Positions 57,470-64,000 of a stretch of 64,000 nucleotides of DNA are shown here, piece after piece (position 1 is the stretch's first letter; every line of letters starts with the position of its first letter). The position numbers and the translations under genes were made by a program. The DNA comes from Spinacia oleracea (taxonomy: Eukaryota; Streptophyta; Magnoliopsida; Caryophyllales; Amaranthaceae), in NCBI RefSeq assembly GCF_020520425.1, contig NC_079488.1, forward strand, positions 85,975,285 through 86,039,284. Reading direction: 5' to 3'. The notes below the pieces were generated by a model that saw nothing but the letters and a program-made list of their open reading frames with translations, ran no database searches and had not been told where the DNA came from.

Positions 57470-58690
57470 CCAAAAATTAAGATCGATACTCAACTTGATT
57501 ATGCCTAAACTACCGTCCCCTACTTCACCTTCTCATTAACTCTCCAAGCTTAATTATTTTCAATGTCAATTTAATTCAATCCTCAAATCTTCTCCCCTTC
57601 TCTTGTAGCGTTAATTCAAAATTTAACCTCACTAATAGACTTTTTGACTGATCCATTTTGAAACGCTAGGAGATTATAGGGTGCTTTAATTCAACATTTC
57701 TATTGTTTATTTTCATGCATGCAATTCAAGCTGTAATACCACCCCCCATATCTCTCTCTAACCACGTTGTTCTTGATTTTTCTTATAAGCACATTGGAAG
57801 TATGTTGTTTATTTTTCTTGCTTAATTAGTTGCAATTCATTTTGCAGAGAAGGATAATCTTATAATGTATGGTTTCCATGCAAATGATTAAAGGTGGGTA
57901 AATCGTCATCGATATTTTGAGACTTTTAGGTGGGTTTTATTTGTATATTTTTGTTGTTAAGGGAACTTACAATTAGTTTTAGTTCTCCTATAAAAAAAGT
58001 TTTGTCAGTATAGTTTAATAGTTAGACTTTATTAAGCCTTTCCCTTAATTGGATAACATGAGTATAGTCGTAAACTGTAACAGTTGCAAATTTGTTTGGT
58101 CTTTGTACAACTGATATGTTATTGGTGGTAGTAATTGATTTAAAGTGGATCTATATTTTCAGGGAAGATGAACATAAGCAGAAAAATGTAATGATTAAAA
58201 AGACAAGACTTCATATGTTAAAGTTTTAATTATTGTCATTTAGTTTAAACACCTTCTAACACCTACTTAAGAACAACATAACTTCTAAATTTCATTATCC
58301 GACCAACATATAATTAGTCCGTTCGTCGAACGGACCCAAAACTAGTTAGTTGTTAAATCACGTACGTTGATATCAAATGTAAAGAATAAAAGGGAAGGTC
58401 ACGAAGGAATAACCTATTAATGCCAAACATTAACCATAGATCTGATTAGTCCATTAAGAAAGTGAATAAGGCGGTGGTCTTGTCTTGCGCCGCAAGGCCA
58501 GTATACCTTTTATCATTTTGTTAGACTTGTTGTGAGATGAAAGGAAAGCGGCAGAACAACTTGTGAAGAGAAATATAAAATATTGTTTATCAAAAGAAAA
58601 TATTGACAAACAGAGTGATTAGTGACGTAAGGAGTGACATACAAAAATGCAAGAGATGGAGATCAGATTTCTTCCATTCAAGAGTCAAGA

Positions 58691-58700
58691 CTATATAATA
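58691..58700 (+). promoter_or_regulatory. TATA box of the UGT gene
   Basis: ctatataata, 165 bp upstream of the ATG, placing the start of transcription near 58725. 57470-58690 is AT-rich upstream sequence with no other feature I can support. Confidence 0.55.
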
Positions 58701-58820
58701 ATCTTAGCTTAGCTTGTCCATAATCCATATACATCCCCATAGTCACAGCAAGAGCAACATAGTATAGTAATTAACAACACATTTCTAATTCTATCATTCA
58801 TTCGTAAAAAAGCATAGCTT

Positions 58821-58856
58821 AAAAATAAAAATAAAAATAAAAATAAAAATAAAAAT
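58821..58856 (+). repeat. (AAAAAT)6 repeat in the UGT 5' UTR
   Basis: Six perfect hexanucleotide units end eight bases before the ATG at 58865. They may vary in length between individuals and could affect translation. Confidence 0.9.
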
Positions 58857-58864
58857 CCTCAAAA

Positions 58865-60337
58865 ATGGCTGGCGAACCACAAAGGCTTCACATAATGTTG
58901 TTCCCTTTTATGGCTGCTGGCCATATGATCCCAACCTTAGATATCGCGAAGATGTTCGCCGCCCAACAAGTTAAAACTACCATTGTTACAACCCCTCGTA
59001 ATTCACCCTTTTTCACTAAACCACTTGAAACTTACAAAAACATCGGTCCTCCAATCGACATTGAAATCATCCCGTTTCCTTGTCATCTGGGTGGCATCCC
59101 TGAGGGAATCGAGAATTTTGATCAATTCACTTCAGATGAGATGGTTGTCAAGTTTCTCAAGGCTACTTATATGCTACAAGAATCACTTGAACAAGTTATG
59201 GAAAAATGCAAGCCTGATTGTTTAGTGGCTGATTTACTCTTGCCTTTCGCTACTGATGTTGCTGCCAAATTTAACATACCAAGGTTAGTCTTCTTTGGAA
59301 CTAACAACTTTGCACAATGTGTCATTTATTCAATTATGAAGTACAAGCCATACGAAGCAGTTTCCTCGGATGACGAGGAATTTGTCATCCCCAACCTTCC
59401 TCATGAAATTAAATTGACGAAATTTCAACTACCTGAAATGATGAGGGAGCAAGGAGATAAGCAGATGACCATTGAATTGATGGAAGTATTCGGTCGTGCT
59501 TTAGCCGCCGAGCAGAAGAGTTACGGCGTTATTATGAATAGCTTTTATGAACTTGAGCCTGAATATGTTGATTGTTATAACAAGGTTTCTGGTAGGAAGA
59601 TATGGAATATAGGTCCGGTTTCATTATGCAACCGCGAAAATGAAGCTAAGTTCCAAAGAGGGATCAAGTCTTCAATCGATGAGTATGACTGCTTACAATG
59701 GCTAGATTCGAAAAAGCCAAAGTCCGTTGTTTATATTTGCTTTGGTAGCTTGGCTGAAATCTCAAACTCACAACTTCGAGAGATCGCGATGGGTCTAGAA
59801 GCTTCTGAGCAGGATTTCATATGGGCAATAAAGAGAAAGAATGAGAATGAGAAAAATGATGAGTGGTTACCACATGAATTTGAGAAGAGGATGGAAGGAA
59901 AAGGATTAATTATAAGGGGATGGGCACCTCAAGTGTTAATTTTGGACCATGAAGCTACTGGAGCATTCGTGACTCATTGTGGATGGAACTCAACTCTAGA
60001 AGGCATATCAAGTGGGGTTCCTATGGTAACTTGGCCAGCATTTGCTGATCAATTTTATAATGAAAAATTGGTGATTCAGATTTTGAAGACTGGTATAGCT
60101 GTTGGAGCTAAGGAAAGTAGCAGAACAGTTGATGCTAAAGTGAAACATGAAGATATAAACAAGGCTATAACAAGAGTTATGGTAGGCCAAGAGGCTTTGG
60201 AGTTAAGAATTAAGGCAAACAAGTTAAAAGACTTAGCAAGGAAAGCTGTTGAAGTTGGTGGCTCATCATATTGTCATATGCGTTCCTTAATACAAGAATT
60301 GAGCTCCTATAATGTTAAACCCAATATGCTTGATTAA
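58865..60337 (+). CDS. UDP-glycosyltransferase, family 1 (UGT73-like), single exon
   Basis: Transfers a sugar, usually glucose, from UDP-sugar to a small acceptor in the cytosol. 490 aa, the normal length. N-terminal acceptor half: FPFMAAGHMIPTLDIAKMF with catalytic His20, and CLVADLLLPFA with the His-activating Asp123. C-terminal donor half: PSPG box at 353-396 (WAPQVLILDHEATGAFVTHC ... WPAFADQ) with HCGWNS and the final Asp-Gln that contacts glucose. Other family marks: YGVIMNSFYELEPEY, WNIGPVSLCNR, VVYICFGSLAE. ATG follows a TATA-led leader. The GHMIPT start, the 'P.FADQF.NEKL' block and the lack of introns point to UGT73, a group that glycosylates flavonoids, coumarins, terpenoids and, in Caryophyllales, betanidin. 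The acceptor cannot be told from sequence alone. Confidence 0.96.
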   Translation: MAGEPQRLHIMLFPFMAAGHMIPTLDIAKMFAAQQVKTTIVTTPRNSPFFTKPLETYKNIGPPIDIEIIPFPCHLGGIPEGIENFDQFTSDEMVVKFLKATYMLQESLEQVMEKCKPDCLVADLLLPFATDVAAKFNIPRLVFFGTNNFAQCVIYSIMKYKPYEAVSSDDEEFVIPNLPHEIKLTKFQLPEMMREQGDKQMTIELMEVFGRALAAEQKSYGVIMNSFYELEPEYVDCYNKVSGRKIWNIGPVSLCNRENEAKFQRGIKSSIDEYDCLQWLDSKKPKSVVYICFGSLAEISNSQLREIAMGLEASEQDFIWAIKRKNENEKNDEWLPHEFEKRMEGKGLIIRGWAPQVLILDHEATGAFVTHCGWNSTLEGISSGVPMVTWPAFADQFYNEKLVIQILKTGIAVGAKESSRTVDAKVKHEDINKAITRVMVGQEALELRIKANKLKDLARKAVEVGGSSYCHMRSLIQELSSYNVKPNMLD

Positions 60338-60716
60338 GGTTCTTTACTCATAGTTAGGTTCAGTCATAAGTCGCAGGTGCAAATATACTACAAGAGTACA
60401 AGCTAGTATAATGTTTATTGGTTTTCCTGCAAACACCTGTATTAATATAGATTGAATAGAGTGACAATTCAAGTCCTTTACAACATAGAATACCTCTATG
60501 ATGATTGATGACTTTCCTAAATAATCCTTATGTAATGAATTAGCCACGTTGATTAAATTTGACCATGTTATATTCAGCACAACAACTTTTCTCAACTTTT
60601 TGCAAATGTAGGTAATTTTCGAAATGGTGGAAGCTAGGTTTCAGAGCCTTAATACATATCTGAGCCAAAACATAATGTACAGGAAATCTTAGCTGTTAAT
60701 TGGTTTAAGTTGATAC
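60338..60716. other. 3' flank of the UGT gene
   Basis: No gene. AT-rich sequence that would hold the UGT 3' UTR. Confidence 0.4.
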
Positions 60717-61336
60717 TGTTGCGATTAAAGCGAAAATTAGAACAAACTTATCTGATTCGATGAACTGAACGAAGAACAATTGTTGCGTCGTGAACAATTG
60801 TTGTGTGAGAGTAAGAATGTGTTTTCGTATTTTGTGTGTATTGCAACTCTGATTTAAATAATTAGAAGGAAAGCATTGCAACAGACAAAAACGGCTGAGG
60901 GAATGAATGTTGCAACAGCCAAAAACGGTCAGAGACATTGAATGTAGTAACGGACGTAATTAATGGTAATTAATCCAACGGTTACGTAATCAATACAGAT
61001 TCCCGTAACAATGACTTAAGCAAAACGGTCCAGTTACCAAAAAGAATAGGGTTGACCCACAAAACCCACCCCACGCCCGCGAACCGCATTCCCAAGTACC
61101 AAGTACCAAGGCCCAAGGCCCAAGGCCCAAGGCCCACGGCCCGCGGCCCACGGCCCGCGCGCGCGCGCGTGTGTGTGATGTGTCCACCCATACCATTCTC
61201 ACACTTTCTTAAACAAGAGTTACACTCATTCCCCAATTAATAAACAAGAGGAATATGAAGAGTTTTTCCAATGTGGGACTTTTGAATTTTCACTCACCCT
61301 TTTTTCCTTTGTGTTTCCCAATGAGAATTTCCAACA
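60717..61336 (-). repeat. Solo LTR, Ty1/copia-like
   Basis: TGTTG...CAACA-type ends and a perfect 5-bp duplication, gatac, at 60712-60716 and 61337-61341. Minus orientation is inferred because that strand begins TGTTGGAAATTCTC with 'tcccacattggaaaaa' soon after, common in plant copia LTRs. No internal region, so it arose by LTR-LTR recombination. Confidence 0.87.
61101..61178. repeat. GGCCCAA/CG/TG repeat cluster in the solo LTR
   Basis: Several GGCCCAAG and GGCCCACG/GGCCCGCG units run into (CG)n then (TG)n at 61156-61178, alternating purine-pyrimidine DNA that can adopt the Z form. Confidence 0.85.
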
Positions 61337-61429
61337 GATACGTCTGGAACCTGTCGAGTCTGCTAGCTAAACATCCATTAACAGGATGGATTTTCAGGAA
61401 ATAACAATTATGTTATCTGTTAACTATAA

Positions 61430-61686
61430 TACTTCCTGCGTTCCTTAAATATTGCACCACGTTGACTTTACGCTTCCCACCACACGACTTTGACTCTTAA
61501 TATCTCGAATTATGCATAAGTAAAAATTATAAAAAAAGTTATGTTCAAATTATATATCGATGTGAATCTAACAAGATTCTGCACGACTACATATTTTCTT
61601 ATGTATAGGTTATAAAAGATAATCAAAGGCACAACATGAATAGTATAAAAATCAACATGTTGCGATATTTGTGGAACAGATGAATA
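61430..61686. mobile_element. Stowaway/Mariner-type MITE
   Basis: Ends TACTTCCTGCGTTCCTTAAA and ...TTTGTGGAACAGATGAATA, TA borders, and inner 'atattgcacca' and 'tgttgcgatatt'. Same family as 4522-4782. Confidence 0.65.
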
Positions 61687-62333
61687 CATAGATTTGGTGC
61701 AGCACTTTTTCATTTGGTGAAGCTATCTGAGAAAACTTTTGGGAGTAAGGAACAAAGTCTAGAAAGTTGAGCTTTTGAATGTAATTATGATAGCTCTGAA
61801 GTCTGAACAACAGCTAATTGCTTGAGATTTAGGCCTCCAGGGTTATTTTGCAGGTAAATTATTCTGATACTTGTATAAGTTGTATATCATCAGCCTTCTG
61901 CAGGGACAATAATTGCAGGTTTAGGAATGCAGATTGCTTATGAGTTATGAGTTATGAGTTATGAGTTATGAGTGTCTGTAAGGTGTGTAGAAGTCATTTT
62001 CCAGGTAGCTCGAGGTCTTTGGTAGCTTGATTTTACTACAGACGGGTATTCTTATTTGAAGAAAACTTCGTAGAGTGCTCAATCATGAATTTACTGCTTC
62101 CTAAAATCACCTTGCAAATCTGTAGACATACCAATTTCAAAGTCTAGATTAGGCAAACTATACTAAACAAGCTCAATTAATCACACGCATATTCAATTTC
62201 TATGGGTTCAATCCTACATTACCAGATTAACTGGTAAGCCAAAAACGATCCTGATTTAGAAAATGCAAACTACAGTCATAAAACCCAACTCCCAATCTGC
62301 CAATCAGCAAATCCCAAGTTATATCTCTATTAT
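61687..62333. other. No gene; short tandem 'tgagttatga' repeat
   Basis: Four or five copies of a 9-bp 'gagttatga' unit at 61940-61972. Otherwise unremarkable. Confidence 0.45.
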
Positions 62334-62659
62334 ATAAGTGAAGAGTTGAGGTTATTTAAGTAAATCCACTTTTGGTGTCCCCTTTGCATTACTAAAATAC
62401 CCTCCACACTTATAGAATAGAGAATATAAAGAACAATTTACCCAATAGGAAAAGCAAAAATAAACATATTAATCAATCAAGCCCCTTGAATAAATTCTTA
62501 CCATTTTAATCATTCTGTTTATATGCGTTCTGCTCTATCTAACTTATCTGTTTCTTATATTCGTACACAGAGTATATTTTTACATATTATTTCAGGTTTA
62601 ATTGTAATAACACAAATCTGTTTCTTATATTCGCATGCATCGTGTGCATATAAGACTAG
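62334..62659 (+). mobile_element. Probable non-autonomous Helitron
   Basis: Starts TCTCTATTATATAAGTGAAG after an A. It ends with a short hairpin (about 62630-62648, 'atgcatcgtgtgcat') followed by 'ataagaCTAG' and then T, fitting the Helitron rule (5' TC, 3' hairpin plus CTRR, A/T insertion). No target duplication is expected. 326 bp. Confidence 0.5.
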
Positions 62660-64000
62660 TACTTCTATAAGGGAACTCATAATGTGAATTTATTAATTGC
62701 ACTTTTGGTATCCCGAATAAACCACAATACCCTTAATGATATTATAAATAAATAATAAATCCAATCATGCTAAAACGTAACGTGTTATAAATGTTATATT
62801 GCCCTTTCCCAATCAAATAATCAATCACTCCATTATGTTGATTAATTATCCTGATCACGCCCAAAACTCGTTTATAATTTCCTATAAGTAGCATAATACT
62901 CCAAATATTCCAATCGAATAATAACTGATTAGGAAAGAAAACAAGAAAGTAAAAAAGTATCTCAATAATACCTCAAAATTTTCATATCATCCTAATCACA
63001 TACGTCAATCACGATTAAATTATAACATCAATAAAACAGCAAAACACGGGAAAAAACGAAGAAGCTGCAAATCGTATCAAAGAAACATGCCTCAACTTAA
63101 GAAAATTACAATTATGCAAATCATAAATATCACATAACGCTCAATCAATTAATAATTCAAATAATTTTCCATGAACAGTGGTACGCATAAGAACATCCAA
63201 ATCATATCTGGAAATTTTCTCGAAAGTCAATTAAAACAATCGTACTCACAATTACACCCAAAAAAATTAAAATTAAAATTAATGACATATTAAGTATCAA
63301 ATAACAATATTAACGAATTATGTAAAATAACAAACGCACAAAATCAAGAAACAACCAATATTAGAAAAAAAATATTAAAAAAAAAAAAAAAATCAAAGCA
63401 TAGAAGCTTACCATTCACTAAAAATAATCTTTTAGTTTTAATTAGCTCAAATGGTATTTCAAATAAAAGATAAGTGTTTACATTTTTGCAGCCTAAGTGA
63501 CGCAAATGAGTAATGGAAAAAATATTCTCAATTTGGATCCAAAGCTTTTTCGCGCGTGTTACCTCTTTATCTAGAACATTATTATATTGTTGGTTATTTG
63601 TTGCAAATCGATTCGACTTAGAAGTGCATGCGGTTAGCCAAACATATTGCGGGAAATATAATAAAAACAAGTGAAACATTTCTTTTTAGTTTTATTTTAT
63701 TTAATTTGTATTACATTGTTAACTATTTCTATGTTTGCTACATAGACAATGTAGCCTTTTTCTCTACAAGAACTTTGCGAATTTTTTTTTTCCCTTACAT
63801 ATTGTTTGATGTTAAAAGATGCATGTAATATTGTAATTTTTTTTTTCTATTTACCTTTTTTTTATAATTAAATTAATTCATTGATAAAAAGTCATACGAC
63901 ATCTGCATAGAGATTTGAATCTAACAAATATACATAACAATCGAATCAAATAAAAACTTCCTTTCACCATATAGCTACGATCGTAGTATATCAAACATTT
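62660..64000. other. AT-rich intergenic sequence, no gene supported
   Basis: 62685-62760 repeats the style of 62345-62410 ('cacttttggt.tccc'), perhaps another Helitron end. Homopolymer A and T runs at 63366-63392 and 63782-63860. Confidence 0.4.

Noticed and set aside
61052-61240. Pro/Arg-rich ORFs over the GGCCCAA array
   Set aside because: Repeat artefact inside the solo LTR.

Overview
This is a plant nuclear window. It is AT-rich and repeat-dense, with intron-containing genes, GT-AG splice sites, TATA boxes and nested LTR, hAT, Mutator, Mariner/Stowaway-type and LINE elements. The retroelement families, the many 'tacggagta'-type motifs and the gene content suggest a core eudicot, perhaps Caryophyllales (beet/spinach-like). 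That placement is inference only.

Three intact protein-coding genes can be supported. (1) An alcohol-forming fatty acyl-CoA reductase at 13916-17035 (+): ten exons whose splice sites sum to exactly 1467 bp (488 aa). (2) A BTB/POZ-NPH3 family protein at 30921-34574 (-): four exons, exactly 1875 bp (624 aa). (3) A single-exon UDP-glycosyltransferase of the UGT73 type at 58865-60337 (+): 490 aa. Everything else recognisable is transposon-derived or a pseudogene.

Layout. 1-950: tail of a possible CACTA-type transposase gene. 952-3838: very young non-autonomous LTR retrotransposon (LTRs differ at 1 of 334 bp) whose interior is mostly two kinds of tandem repeat. 4051-5905: GRF zinc-finger pseudogene split by a hAT element that itself carries a MITE. 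6200-9115: MITEs and a 1.7-kb inverted-repeat element with hairpin ends and T-rich arrays. 9790-13020: LINE fragment and LTR remnants. 13366-17035: MITE, then the FAR gene with a MITE in intron 8. 17970-20490: MITE and LINE remnant. 20632-30494: one hAT element of 9.86 kb with a perfect 8-bp target duplication. It contains a broken transposase gene and three nested insertions: a Mutator-like element carrying a MOZART1/GIP1 copy, a second of the same family carrying a histone H2B fragment, and a short hAT that interrupts the transposase gene. 30921-36000: NPH3 gene and its 5' region. 36990-39520: Athila-like LTR, tRNA-Asp primer site and gag pseudogene. 40121-42023: probable solo LTR. 42538-52540: 10-kb Ty3/gypsy chromovirus-like (Tekay-type) element with 2838-bp LTRs and badly decayed gag-pol. 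52546-57470: antisense ORF, SINE, hAT and several MITEs, one nested in another. 58865-60337: UGT gene. 60717-62659: copia-like solo LTR, MITE and probable Helitron.

The genes do not form a cluster. The window is best read as three housekeeping or specialised-metabolism genes separated by layered transposon insertions. Many of those insertions can be ordered in time because target-site duplications are still visible. All coordinates were read by eye and no database search was run.
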